Shown: positions 53,588-62,750 of the stretch, one piece after another
How positions within the stretch are numbered: position 1 is the stretch's first letter
How the letters are laid out: every line of letters starts with the position of its first letter
Source: Ferruginibacter yonginensis
Lineage (GTDB): Bacteria > Bacteroidota > Bacteroidia > Chitinophagales > Chitinophagaceae
Length of the DNA: 64,000 nt
Assembly (NCBI RefSeq): GCF_042651465.1
Contig: NZ_JBHSCZ010000001.1
Coordinates: 1,426,001-1,490,000, forward strand
Direction: 5' to 3'
Translations under genes and position numbers: made by a program
Notes under the pieces: generated by a model
Seen by the model: only the letters and a program-made list of their open reading frames with translations
The model's database searches: none
What the model was told of the DNA's origin: nothing

Positions 53588-55960
53588 TTACAATTTGTAT
53601 GTTAGTGTACTAACAAATTGTGTTGGGGCAATTGGGTTAACACTATAATTTTCGTGTACATAATAATTATATACATTAAAAATATTAGACAATTTGGTTT
53701 GTAATGAAAAGCGTTTGTAAACATACCCCACCATAACATCAACAGTTGTAAAACCTTTTACATTAATAAGGCGATTGTAGTTTTGCGTTTGTTGTTGTGT
53801 ATTGTTCCACCCACCCAAACGATCACCAATATATAAAGTTGAAACGCCTACTTTTAAACCATTTAGTTTTTGTTGATGAAAAGCATAAGTAATACTAGCA
53901 TTAGCTGTATTGGCAGGTGTATTAATTAAACGTTCACCCTTAATATAATTGCCTTTACCTTCTTTCACTTTTGTATAACGCATATTGTTGTAGCTATAGC
54001 CTGCAATAATGTGTAAACCCTTTACAGGTGTAGCTTGTACATCAACCTCCACACCATCGCTGGTAGTTTGGCCAGTTAACTCCCTTAAATTGCTATTGTT
54101 ATTCGGCGTAACACCATCTGCCGCAAATTGTGCTGTTTGAGCAAGGTTGTTGTTAATTATTTTATAAGCTGTTACATTGAAAGATAAACGCCCTTGTAAT
54201 AACTCATTTTTAATACCCACTTCATATTGATCAACAATAGATGGTGCTAAGGCATTGCCGAATACATCAGTACCTGAATTTACGTTAAATGAATTAGCAT
54301 AACTGGCAAACAAAGAGGTTGTTTGTGTTGGGCGATACACCAAACCAAGTCTTGGTGAAAAAGCCTGATCAACTTTTGCGATACTTTTAGCAATACTGTC
54401 TTTTAAAATATATTTAGTAGTAGCTGCTTTTGATTGTTGTTGCGACCAACGAATACCTGCCAATACATTAAACTTAGGCGAAAGCGTAATTAAATCTTGT
54501 ACATAAGCACCCATACGATAAATTGGTGTTTGTACCCTTGTAACTTTTGAAGCAGCTGGTATATCAGTACGAGGCGTAAATTTATTAGGGTCAAGAATAT
54601 TTATTTTATCATAAGTAGTAGGGTTGTTAAAGGTATAGTTGGTTGTAAAATAATGATCAGCATCCATACCAGTAAGCAACGTATGTTGTACATTACCTGT
54701 TTTAAACTTACCCGTAACATCTACCCCAACAATAGCATAATCTTCTTGTAATTGTATTCTATTTAATGGCCTTGTAAAATCACCATTTGCCAATGCTTGT
54801 ATACGTTCTATTGAATAATAATTACGGGTAAATTGTTGGTATGATGTATTGGTCGCTAGTGACCAATTGCTATTAATTTGATATTTGTAAGTTGCAGTAG
54901 CTGTGGCTTGTTGCACTTTATTATATTGCCATGGCGTACCAAAAAATGCACTGCGTTTTACATTAGGAATAATGGTATTATCAATAGTACCAATACCAAA
55001 ATCAGGCGTAAAATTGGCTTTTAAGTAATCGCCTTGAATGAGTAAAGATGATTTTTTTGATAAGTTGAATAAAAAACTAGGGTTTACATAAAAGCGATCA
55101 GATTGTACTTGATCTCTGTAGCTATCTGCTTTTTCAACAGTGGTATTTATTCGGTAAGCAATATTTTTATTGATTGGACCATAAACATCTACCGAAGGTT
55201 TTACCAAACCGTAACTACCAGTACGTAAAGCCACTTCGCCACCAAAATTAAACTTTGGTTGTTTAGTAACCATGTTGATAATACCACCTGGCGCTACGTT
55301 TCCGTATAAAATGGCTGCACTACCTTTTAAAATTTCTACTTTTTCTAACGAACTAATTTCTGGCATTATGCCTGTATTTACCCTTGCACCATTCTTAAAC
55401 ATATTGGAGCTTGAAAAACCATAACCTCTTGCAGAAAAACTTTCTTGTACATTGCCTCGAGTTGTACCTAAGTACACCCCATTTACATTACGAATAACAT
55501 CACTCAAACGTTGTGCCTGTTGGTCTTTCATAATCATTTGTCCAACTACTGCAACACTCTGCGGCAATGCCAAAGGGTTAATGGCTACTTTACCTGCACT
55601 TAAAGGCGTTGTATTCATTCCTTTTTTGCTATTGACCACCACGGCATCTAATTGTTGGGCGTTTTGTGGTAATGTAATTTTTATTGATGTAGGTGTACCA
55701 TTGATTACTTCAACCGATTTTTTTACAGAAACACCAATATAGCTGATGCTAATGTTGTATACGCCTGTTGGAACATTTTCAAAAACAAAAACACCATCTT
55801 CATTACTAACCGTTTGTAGTTTTAATTCATTTAAAGTGATGTTTACTTGAGTAGCCGGCTCCTGATCATTGGTTAATACAATTCCTTTAATACTGGTTTG
55901 TGCATGAGCATAACTTTGTAGGAATAAGACACTTATAACAAAAAATATATATTTAAACAT
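53588..55960 (-). CDS. TonB-dependent siderophore receptor
   Basis: Outer-membrane ferric-siderophore uptake channel, 790 aa. Signal peptide (SYAHA before QTS), a carboxypeptidase regulatory-like domain (about 22-100: GIVLTNDQEPATQVNITLNE), then the plug (about 110-230: LPQSVAVVGQMIMKDQQAQR, SFSARGYGF, KGSAAILYGNVAPGGIINMV) and a 22-strand-type barrel to the end (PTQFVSTLTYKL). The plug motif SARGYGFSSSNMFKNGAR is that of the FhuA/FpvA siderophore class. Substrate unknown. Between the AraC regulator and the PepSY gene. Confidence 0.92.
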   Translation of the reverse strand: MFKYIFFVISVLFLQSYAHAQTSIKGIVLTNDQEPATQVNITLNELKLQTVSNEDGVFVFENVPTGVYNISISYIGVSVKKSVEVINGTPTSIKITLPQNAQQLDAVVVNSKKGMNTTPLSAGKVAINPLALPQSVAVVGQMIMKDQQAQRLSDVIRNVNGVYLGTTRGNVQESFSARGYGFSSSNMFKNGARVNTGIMPEISSLEKVEILKGSAAILYGNVAPGGIINMVTKQPKFNFGGEVALRTGSYGLVKPSVDVYGPINKNIAYRINTTVEKADSYRDQVQSDRFYVNPSFLFNLSKKSSLLIQGDYLKANFTPDFGIGTIDNTIIPNVKRSAFFGTPWQYNKVQQATATATYKYQINSNWSLATNTSYQQFTRNYYSIERIQALANGDFTRPLNRIQLQEDYAIVGVDVTGKFKTGNVQHTLLTGMDADHYFTTNYTFNNPTTYDKINILDPNKFTPRTDIPAASKVTRVQTPIYRMGAYVQDLITLSPKFNVLAGIRWSQQQSKAATTKYILKDSIAKSIAKVDQAFSPRLGLVYRPTQTTSLFASYANSFNVNSGTDVFGNALAPSIVDQYEVGIKNELLQGRLSFNVTAYKIINNNLAQTAQFAADGVTPNNNSNLRELTGQTTSDGVEVDVQATPVKGLHIIAGYSYNNMRYTKVKEGKGNYIKGERLINTPANTANASITYAFHQQKLNGLKVGVSTLYIGDRLGGWNNTQQQTQNYNRLINVKGFTTVDVMVGYVYKRFSLQTKLSNIFNVYNYYVHENYSVNPIAPTQFVSTLTYKL

Positions 55961-56050
55961 AGTAACTGTTTTAGGGGGTTATTTAACGAGTGCAAAGAAA
56001 AAAGCATTGTTAAATAAAACAGCTACGCATCGGGAAATGCATTTACGCAA

Positions 56051-56084
56051 AAAGAAAAAGCATTGGAAACAATGCTTTTTCTTT
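56051..56084. terminator. Intrinsic terminator between the AraC regulator and TonB receptor genes
   Basis: AAAGAAAAAGCATTG (56051-56065) pairs with CAATGCTTTTTCTTT (56070-56084) around GAAA. On the minus strand it ends the AraC transcript, so the receptor operon should have its own promoter in 55961-56050. Confidence 0.8.
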
Positions 56085-56104
56085 TGATCAATTATAATTA
56101 AAAA

Positions 56105-57049
56105 CTAGTGTACTAATAATTCACAAGGCTTAATACCCGTTTGCTTTTTAAAGGCGGTACTAAAATGAGATATAGAAGAATAACCTAATAAGTGTGACAC
56201 TTCCGTTACACTAAGGCCTTTTTCGTACAACAAATATTTCGCATGCTCCATTCGTTGACTTTGGTAAAAATCAAAAATGGTGGTTCCAAAAATTTCTTTA
56301 AAGCCTTTCTTTAAATAGCATTCATTGATGGCTACTTTACGACTTAAAGCCTTAATAGTAATGGGTTCGCCAATATGTTGCAATAAAATTTCTCTTGCTT
56401 TGATGATTTTTTCTCTATCGGCTTCATTGGCCAAAAACTTACATGCAAAAGTTGTTTCTTCTTTATCACCCAACATACAATCTAAACTATACAACAGCAA
56501 AATTTGCATTTGTGCGTTTACAAAAATATTGGCGGATGTATCTGTATAGGTATGGTTTAGCAGTGCTTCAATGGCCATACGGGTTTTACCACACAAAGGC
56601 AACATTTTACTGAAAGATGTACTATGGGTAAACGATAGCACTTCATCAATAATAGTTTCGTTGTTTTTATGTGTTTTAGTGAATTGTTGTAGGTAAGATG
56701 GAGAAAAACTAAAACTTAATACATCAACACTATCTACCCTATCAGAACAATTCTTGGTAGTGTACAATTTACAAGCGTCGCACTCTGTTTGCTTTTGGTT
56801 GCAATACACATTACCACTTAAACAAAATTTAAGATTGAGTGTTTTGGTGGTTTCGTCGTTTTTGATGTATACGTATTCTAAAATACCCGTATCATCTACC
56901 GACCATTGTGGTTGACGCTTATACCTTCTAATGTTATAATAAACTGAACCTGGCACATTACGCTCCACCTCATGTAACAACTCCAAGTCAGATTGCATGT
57001 AAGGTTGCTTTTGAGCAAAGGCCAATATATCTTGTGTGGGAGTGAACAT
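56105..57049 (-). CDS. AraC-family regulator with a five-cysteine cluster (PchR-like, iron module)
   Basis: 314 aa. C-terminal AraC-type DNA-binding domain (about 215-314: EPITIKALSRKVAINECYLK, IFGTTIFDFYQSQRMEHA, LSVTEVSHLLGYSSISHFST). The N-terminal sensor half has Cys at 76, 83, 90, 93 and 101 (spacing C-x6-C-x6-C-x2-C-x7-C), spanning CLSGNVYCNQ and ECDACKLYTTKNC. Siderophore-responsive PchR-type activators sit next to receptor genes like this one, so it probably controls the TonB receptor-PepSY operon. The cysteine cluster could bind iron, an Fe-S cluster or zinc; this is inference. Confidence 0.88.
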   Translation of the reverse strand: MFTPTQDILAFAQKQPYMQSDLELLHEVERNVPGSVYYNIRRYKRQPQWSVDDTGILEYVYIKNDETTKTLNLKFCLSGNVYCNQKQTECDACKLYTTKNCSDRVDSVDVLSFSFSPSYLQQFTKTHKNNETIIDEVLSFTHSTSFSKMLPLCGKTRMAIEALLNHTYTDTSANIFVNAQMQILLLYSLDCMLGDKEETTFACKFLANEADREKIIKAREILLQHIGEPITIKALSRKVAINECYLKKGFKEIFGTTIFDFYQSQRMEHAKYLLYEKGLSVTEVSHLLGYSSISHFSTAFKKQTGIKPCELLVH

Positions 57050-57065
57050 AATATTAATATTTATA

Positions 57066-57086
57066 CAAAACTAACAAGCGTTAGTT
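57066..57086 (-). promoter_or_regulatory. Promoter with overlapping inverted repeat for the iron-module AraC gene
   Basis: On the minus strand a -7 box TAGTTTTG (57066-57073) matches TAnnTTTG exactly, 16 nt from the ATG. A 7-bp inverted repeat AACTAAC (57069-57075)/GTTAGTT (57080-57086) overlaps it, well placed for a repressor or for autoregulation. Confidence 0.5.
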
Positions 57087-57163
57087 AAATTACAAAATAA
57101 AAGAATCAATTTTAACAAATTAATGTTGCAACATCATTCACAAATATACCGGTTAGGTTAAAA

Positions 57164-58189
57164 TTAATTGTCATATTTTGGTTGTAAAAACAACAATACC
57201 GAGCTGTAAGGCCTTGCAGCTGTGTATTTATCGTTAATTAAAAAGTACCCTTTTTTATAGGCTGCAATGCCTTCCCAATTATAGCTCATATATTTTGTAG
57301 GTAGCTCCCACAAAGGCTTCCAAACAAATACATTTTTTTTAGTGAGTGAAATGGTTACTAATCGACAGTAACTTTCGTATTGGTTATTTTTTCTGATAAG
57401 GGTATCATTTGCTACATCATTTGTAGGCACTCTATACACAGCATCTTCGCCGCCACCCTTATAAAAATAGTTAATGCCTACCCATTGTTTTTTATTGATA
57501 GCAGTAATATCTGTTAAACGAAAGGGTAATTTATTGGCAAAATGGTAGGTTGTAAGTTGATCAGGTGCTGGGTTATACAAAGAAATACTGTTCATAGATA
57601 GTGGTGCATCAAAACTATTGTATTCAAAAATGGGTAATAGTTGTTCACGTACAAATGCCAAAGCTTCATACCCTGCATTGTAAATATGTGATCCGTTTTT
57701 TGCCATAGGCTTAGGCAATGGCTGTAAAAATTGATGGTTTAAGATAACCGCCGTATCAGTTAATATACCTTCAAACAAATAACAATTATTAGAAGGTGTA
57801 GCGGTTTCAACCGTTAAATATACCATACCATTTATTATAACCATGGCTTCAAAACCTTCATAATCATCGCCTTGTTGTTTCATGCTATTTCTTAAAAGTG
57901 CAGCATTATATATTGGGTATTTTTTATAAGGTAATGCATAGCTGGTATCTTTTAACTGTTGGTCAATATCTGCTAATGCGATGCTATACAAAACAGCAGG
58001 AGCGGCATCTTGTAAACGACTCTCACTCATAAAAAATAAGTCGTTTTTATAAATATACAATCCAGAAAATTGATGATCATAGTAGCTAACCTCCGCTGGA
58101 AGTTTTATATTCTTAACATCAAAATTGGGCGTTTGTGCAACTGTTAACAATGAAAGTATGCTGAATACAAACACTAAAAAAAATTTCAT
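57164..58189 (-). CDS. Secreted protein, esterase-like-activity-of-phytase type (tentative)
   Basis: 341-aa exported protein (signal peptide ending LTVA before QTP). A beta-propeller-like pattern is suggested by FSGLYIYKNDLFFMSES near the start, YEGFEAMVIINGMVYLTVET, AGYEALAFVREQL and the late SYNWEGIAAYKKGYFLINDK, which recall the phytase-esterase-like propeller family (SGL...YEAMA...NWEG). No catalytic residue can be named. It sits upstream of the AraC gene on the same strand, 114 nt away; no link to iron is shown. Confidence 0.55.
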   Translation of the reverse strand: MKFFLVFVFSILSLLTVAQTPNFDVKNIKLPAEVSYYDHQFSGLYIYKNDLFFMSESRLQDAAPAVLYSIALADIDQQLKDTSYALPYKKYPIYNAALLRNSMKQQGDDYEGFEAMVIINGMVYLTVETATPSNNCYLFEGILTDTAVILNHQFLQPLPKPMAKNGSHIYNAGYEALAFVREQLLPIFEYNSFDAPLSMNSISLYNPAPDQLTTYHFANKLPFRLTDITAINKKQWVGINYFYKGGGEDAVYRVPTNDVANDTLIRKNNQYESYCRLVTISLTKKNVFVWKPLWELPTKYMSYNWEGIAAYKKGYFLINDKYTAARPYSSVLLFLQPKYDN

Positions 58190-58326
58190 ACTGCTATTTT
58201 ATGCTTTACTGCAAACAAACCAAATTATATATGGGCTACACTTTCATCTGGTTTTACATGCTCAAATGTACTTGTATTAAGCGATAATGTAGTGTCATTT
58301 TAATAGTTATAGCATTACATGTTATT

Positions 58327-58355
58327 AAAAAAGCCTCTTTGTAAGAGGCTTTTTT
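58327..58355 (-). terminator. Intrinsic terminator after the second T9SS cargo gene
   Basis: AAAAAAGCCTCTT (58327-58339) pairs with AAGAGGCTTTTTT (58343-58355) around TGT; lies 11 nt beyond the stop of the minus-strand gene. Confidence 0.87.
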
Positions 58356-58366
58356 AATATTCAAGA

Positions 58367-60313
58367 TTATCTTAAAATGGTGACATTTCCTTTTCGTTCT
58401 AATTGACTTCCATCAATTAAAAAGTATTGAATTACAAAATAATAAGTACCATCTGGTAGGGCTTTATCTTTATACGTTCCCTGCCAATCATTTTGGTAGT
58501 TGGTTGAACTATACACCCTTGAACCATACCTGTTGTACACATTAACCTTCACTAATTTTGTACAATTTCCGCCGCTTGTAACCAACCATTTATCGTTAAT
58601 ACCATCACCATTAGGTGTAATAGCTTCCATTGGTTTTATACAGAAAGGCAATACGTTTACAGTAACATCGTCAGTTGCCGTACAACCTTGTGGCGAAGTA
58701 ACTTTTAAAGTATAAGTTGTGGTACTACCTGGCGAAGCAGTAGGGTTTAATATGTTAGTTGCACTTAAGCCGGTAGCAGGCGTCCACAAGTATGTTCCTG
58801 CAGGTGCTGTGGCTTGCAATACAGCTGAGCTACCTTGCAAAATGTTAATGGTATTACCTGCATCAACCACAAAACTTGGCGCTACTGCAATTCGAAATGT
58901 TCGTATAATGCTGCAATTACCAATACTTGCTGTTAAAGTATAGGTTGTAAGTGCAGCTGTAGGGCTCAACACTGGGTTTGCGATAGTAGCATTGCTTATG
59001 CCTGCTGTAGCTGCTGGCGAAGCCGTCCATAAATAACTTGTAGCATTACTCACTGTATTAGCGTTGATAGCTGCACCTGAACAAATAGTAGTATCGCTTC
59101 TAACTGAAGCTGTAACTGCAGGTTGCACAGTAATACTAAATGAACGTGAAGTTGTACAGTTACTACCTAATGTAGCCGTAACAGTATACGTTGTAAATGG
59201 TGCTGTAGGAGCCAAGGTAGGGTTTGCTGCAGTGGCATTACTAATACCGGCAGTTGCAGCCGGCACAGCCGTCCAAGTATAATTGGCAGCATTACTGTTC
59301 GTATTTGCATTAATTGACACATTGCTACAAATAGTAGTATCTAACCTAGTTGTAAGGGTAAGGTTATTTGTTAGCGTTACTGTAACGGAGCTTGTTGATA
59401 CACAACTTGCAGCATCTGTTATAGTAGCTACATAGGAATTAGGCGTTAAATTCGTAGCTGTAACACCCGTTTGAACAGGTGTAGTATTCCATGTTACACT
59501 GTATGGACCCGATGACCCTATAATGTTTAAAGTGGCTGTTCCGTTTGCAGAACAAGTAGCATTTGTAACGGTAGGAGCAACAGTTTGGCTATAGGTTACA
59601 CCAGATACTGCAAATACAATTGCATTAGGAAAAGGTGCGTTGGAACCTGCAGTAGTTACATTGGCTATATTAATTTTTTGAATATCTTTTTGTCTGTTAG
59701 CACATGAAATAGGCACTTCAATGTAGTACAACCTTGGGTTGGCCGTAAATGCATCGGCACCAGAAGCTGGTGTAGCACGAGTACAACGACCAAAGCCTTG
59801 TGCCACTACATTAGTTGTACCATTAAACCAATCACCAACGGTTGTGTTGGTAAGTGCATTTACAGAAGTTCCATCTGTAAAAAATACGGTAGCATTAATT
59901 AAACTTGCACCTTCGGTTGAAAGTACCAATAAACGTAATGCACTGTATTTAGCTGGCGTTGCAAAATTTAAATCGCCGTTTTGGTTACGAGGCACCAACA
60001 GTACATTATTACCTGTATAAGCTGCTAGTTGATAAGTAGCAGTACCACTCGTAAAAGTACCATTATCGGGTATACCGCCACCACCAAAACCATTTGCTAG
60101 CCTGAAAGCATTGGTGTACATTACTTTGTTTGAAACTGTAACACCGTCCATTGCAACAGTTGTTGTGGTGAGTGAACTTGTTCCTGCTTCCGCAATTACA
60201 TCGTGGTTAAAACCAGTTAAAGTAATTGGCGCATAAACCTGTGCATTTGTTTGGTGCACAAAAAAAATCATACTTACAATAAAAATGTACAATTGTTTCA
60301 TTTGTGAAGGCAT
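58367..60313 (-). CDS. T9SS type B cargo protein with Ig-like repeats
   Basis: 648-aa secreted protein. A second in-frame ATG at 60301 gives a classical signal peptide (MKQLYIFIVSMIFFVHQTNA before QVY) and is the likelier start. Residues about 25-245 form an unassigned beta-rich domain with FNHDVIAEAG and VMYTNAFRLANGFGGGG. Then Cys-containing SprB/Ig-like repeats (about 250-550), including two near-identical 82-residue units, and a gliding-motility C-terminal domain (PMEAITPNGDGINDKW, VYNRYGSRVYSSTNYQNDWQ, LPDGTYYFVI, ERKGNVTILR) for T9SS export. Probably a surface or extracellular-matrix protein. Confidence 0.85.
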   Translation of the reverse strand: MPSQMKQLYIFIVSMIFFVHQTNAQVYAPITLTGFNHDVIAEAGTSSLTTTTVAMDGVTVSNKVMYTNAFRLANGFGGGGIPDNGTFTSGTATYQLAAYTGNNVLLVPRNQNGDLNFATPAKYSALRLLVLSTEGASLINATVFFTDGTSVNALTNTTVGDWFNGTTNVVAQGFGRCTRATPASGADAFTANPRLYYIEVPISCANRQKDIQKINIANVTTAGSNAPFPNAIVFAVSGVTYSQTVAPTVTNATCSANGTATLNIIGSSGPYSVTWNTTPVQTGVTATNLTPNSYVATITDAASCVSTSSVTVTLTNNLTLTTRLDTTICSNVSINANTNSNAANYTWTAVPAATAGISNATAANPTLAPTAPFTTYTVTATLGSNCTTSRSFSITVQPAVTASVRSDTTICSGAAINANTVSNATSYLWTASPAATAGISNATIANPVLSPTAALTTYTLTASIGNCSIIRTFRIAVAPSFVVDAGNTINILQGSSAVLQATAPAGTYLWTPATGLSATNILNPTASPGSTTTYTLKVTSPQGCTATDDVTVNVLPFCIKPMEAITPNGDGINDKWLVTSGGNCTKLVKVNVYNRYGSRVYSSTNYQNDWQGTYKDKALPDGTYYFVIQYFLIDGSQLERKGNVTILR

Positions 60314-60507
60314 TGTTTAAGGTGGATGAATAACACAATTTAAACAAAATTTTAACACCAATCTTACAATATTTTTTGAATAAAAATCAAATTCGTAAAA
60401 AGTATAAAGCAGCTAAATACAGTATGTAAGTTGTAGCTTGCAAAAAATACTAGGCAACGAATACATCATTTTTGATCCAATTCAAACCAAAATTTTGTGA
60501 AATAAAG

Positions 60508-60555
60508 CTAATTATGAGCCTAAATTCATTAAATAATTTCTTTCATTTTATCTAA
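60508..60555 (+). other. Short leader ORF with a copy of the gyrB start context
   Basis: The 12-mer CTAATTATGAGC occurs at 60508-60519 and again at 60679-60690, where it forms the gyrB start. The first copy opens a 13-codon frame (MSLNSLNNFFHFI, stop 60553-60555). It may be a leader peptide, a duplication remnant or chance in A+T-rich DNA. The rest of the 371-bp gap (60314-60684) holds the gyrB promoter and no other supported feature. Confidence 0.3.
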
Positions 60556-60612
60556 CAAATTATCATGTTCATTTCATAGAAAATATGTTGGTAAATGGTT
60601 CAAAATGAATGC

Positions 60613-60651
60613 CCTTTAATTAGTAAAAAACCTTTAATTTAGTTACCTTCG
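60613..60651 (+). promoter_or_regulatory. Candidate gyrB promoter with flanking direct repeats
   Basis: TACCTTCG (60644-60651) is a 7/8 match to the -7 consensus, 33 nt before the gyrB ATG. The 9-mer CCTTTAATT occurs at 60613-60621 and 60631-60639, an 18-bp period covering the expected -33 region. Confidence 0.45.
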
Positions 60652-60684
60652 CACACATTCATTTTTTTAAAAATGTAACTAATT

Positions 60685-62664
60685 ATGAGCACAGAAATTG
60701 AAAATATTGAAGCTACCAGCAAACCAGCTTATGGTGCTGATAGTATTCAGGTTTTAGAAGGTTTAGAAGCCGTTAGAAAAAGGCCTGCCATGTATATTGG
60801 CGATATAGGCGAAAAAGGCTTACACCACTTGGTATATGAAGTGGTTGATAACTCAATTGATGAAGCATTAGCTGGCTGGTGTAAAAATATTACCGTTACA
60901 ATCCATAAAGACAATTCCATATCTGTTCAAGATGATGGTCGTGGTATTCCTACTGGTATCAATACAAAAGAACAAAAATCAGCACTGGAAATTGTAATGA
61001 CCGTATTGCACGCCGGTGGTAAGTTTGATAAAGATACCTACAAAGTATCGGGTGGTTTACATGGTGTGGGTGTAAGTTGTGTTAACGCATTGAGCACCAA
61101 ATTACATGTAACCGTACAACGTGAGGGCAAATTATTTGAGCAAGAATATCATACTGGTATACCTAGCTACCCCGTTCGTGAAATTGGCACATCAACCCAA
61201 ACGGGCACATTGGTGCATTTTTGGCCTGATGGCAGCATTTTTATTACCACTGAGTATAAAAAAGAAATTTTAGAAGGTCGTTTAAGGGAGCTGGCTTTTT
61301 TAAACAGAAAAATTACCATTGTACTAAACGATTTACGTGAGGTAGATGAAAATGGCAAACATTACAGCAAAACATTTTACAGCGAAGGTGGTATAGTGGA
61401 GTTTGTTGAAATGCTTGATAAAAATGCAAACCGCCAACCTTTATTGCCAACTGTAATTTATTGCGATGGACATGATGAAAAAAATAACGTTGCAGTAGAA
61501 GTAGCTATGGTATATAATGCTGGCTACTCTGAGCATATTTTTAGCTACGTAAACAACATCAACACTATTGAAGGCGGTACACATGTGGCAGGCTTTAGAA
61601 GAAGCGTAACAAGGGTTTTTAAGGCATACGGTGAAAAAAATGGCATGTTCGAAAAAGCCAAAGTAGCTATTGAGGGTGATGATTTTAGAGAAGGTATTTC
61701 AGCTATCATTTCAGTAAAAGTACCAGAGCCGCAGTTTGAAGGACAAACAAAGACAAAACTAGGTAATAACGAAGTGATGGGTATTGTTGATACTACATTA
61801 AGTCGTGTATTAGAAAATTATTTAGAAGAAAATCCGAAAGATGCCAAAACCATCATCCAAAAAGTAATTTTAGCTGCACAAGCAAGGGCGGCTGCTAAAA
61901 GAGCAAGAGATATGGTACAACGTAAAAGCGTACTAGTAGGTGGTGGTTTGCCAGGTAAATTAGCCGATTGTTCTGATAAAGACCCTGGTAAATGTGAATT
62001 GTTTTTAGTGGAAGGTGATTCGGCAGGTGGTACTGCTAAACAAGGCCGTGATAGAAGCTTTCAAGCTATTTTACCATTAAGAGGTAAAATTTTGAATGTT
62101 GAAAAAGCCATGGAGCATAAAATTTATGACAACGAAGAAATTAGAAATATGTTTACGGCACTCGGCGTAAAAATTGGTACTGCAGAAGATGCAAAGGCCT
62201 TGGATATTTCAAAACTACGTTACCATAAGCTCATTATTATGACCGATGCCGATGTGGATGGAAGCCACATTGCTACATTGATTATGACCTTTATTTTCCG
62301 TTATATGAAGGAGTTAGTAGAGCAGGGTTATGTATACATTGCACAACCACCTTTGTATTTAATTAAAAAAGGTAAAGAGCAAGAATATGCTTGGAATGAT
62401 GATGAACGTAAAGACTTATCAATAAAAATTGGAGGTGGTAAAGAAGATAGCGTAACTGTACAACGTTACAAAGGTTTGGGTGAAATGAACGCAGAGCAAT
62501 TGTGGGAAACCACCATGAACCCTGCAACCAGAACATTAAAACAAGTAACATTAGATAGTATGAGCAGTGCAGATAGTGTTTTTTCAATGCTAATGGGCGA
62601 TGAAGTACCACCACGTAGAGAGTTTATTGAAAGCCATGCCAAATACGCAAAAATTGATGTTTAA
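60685..62664 (+). CDS. gyrB: DNA gyrase subunit B
   Basis: ATPase and DNA-gate subunit of gyrase. The 659 aa contain GHKL ATPase motifs (EVVDNSIDEALAG, DDGRGIPTGI, VSGGLHGVGVSCVNAL), the QTKTKLGN transducer segment and the TOPRIM part (LFLVEGDSAGGTAKQGRDR, IMTDADVDGSHIATL), ending MLMGDEVPPRREFIESHAKY. The GyrB C-terminal hallmark QRYKGLGEMN distinguishes it from an unrelated GHKL protein; GyrB is favoured over ParE by length and overall similarity. gyrA is not adjacent. Confidence 0.95.
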   Translation: MSTEIENIEATSKPAYGADSIQVLEGLEAVRKRPAMYIGDIGEKGLHHLVYEVVDNSIDEALAGWCKNITVTIHKDNSISVQDDGRGIPTGINTKEQKSALEIVMTVLHAGGKFDKDTYKVSGGLHGVGVSCVNALSTKLHVTVQREGKLFEQEYHTGIPSYPVREIGTSTQTGTLVHFWPDGSIFITTEYKKEILEGRLRELAFLNRKITIVLNDLREVDENGKHYSKTFYSEGGIVEFVEMLDKNANRQPLLPTVIYCDGHDEKNNVAVEVAMVYNAGYSEHIFSYVNNINTIEGGTHVAGFRRSVTRVFKAYGEKNGMFEKAKVAIEGDDFREGISAIISVKVPEPQFEGQTKTKLGNNEVMGIVDTTLSRVLENYLEENPKDAKTIIQKVILAAQARAAAKRARDMVQRKSVLVGGGLPGKLADCSDKDPGKCELFLVEGDSAGGTAKQGRDRSFQAILPLRGKILNVEKAMEHKIYDNEEIRNMFTALGVKIGTAEDAKALDISKLRYHKLIIMTDADVDGSHIATLIMTFIFRYMKELVEQGYVYIAQPPLYLIKKGKEQEYAWNDDERKDLSIKIGGGKEDSVTVQRYKGLGEMNAEQLWETTMNPATRTLKQVTLDSMSSADSVFSMLMGDEVPPRREFIESHAKYAKIDV

Positions 62665-62680
62665 ACTTAAATACGTTTAC

Positions 62681-62716
62681 AATAAAAAAGCCCGAATAAT
62701 TTCGGGCTTTTTTATT
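62681..62716. terminator. Bidirectional intrinsic terminator between gyrB and the DUF3108 gene
   Basis: A long stem, AATAAAAAAGCCCGAA (62681-62696) pairing with TTCGGGCTTTTTTATT (62701-62716) around TAAT, serving the two convergent genes. Confidence 0.88.
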
Positions 62717-62750
62717 GTATGATTTTAAATACAGCTGATTAAAATACTAT

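Noticed and set aside
55961..56050. Possible riboswitch before the TonB receptor
   Set aside because: Only about 90 nt are available and no conserved cobalamin or other riboswitch core is visible.
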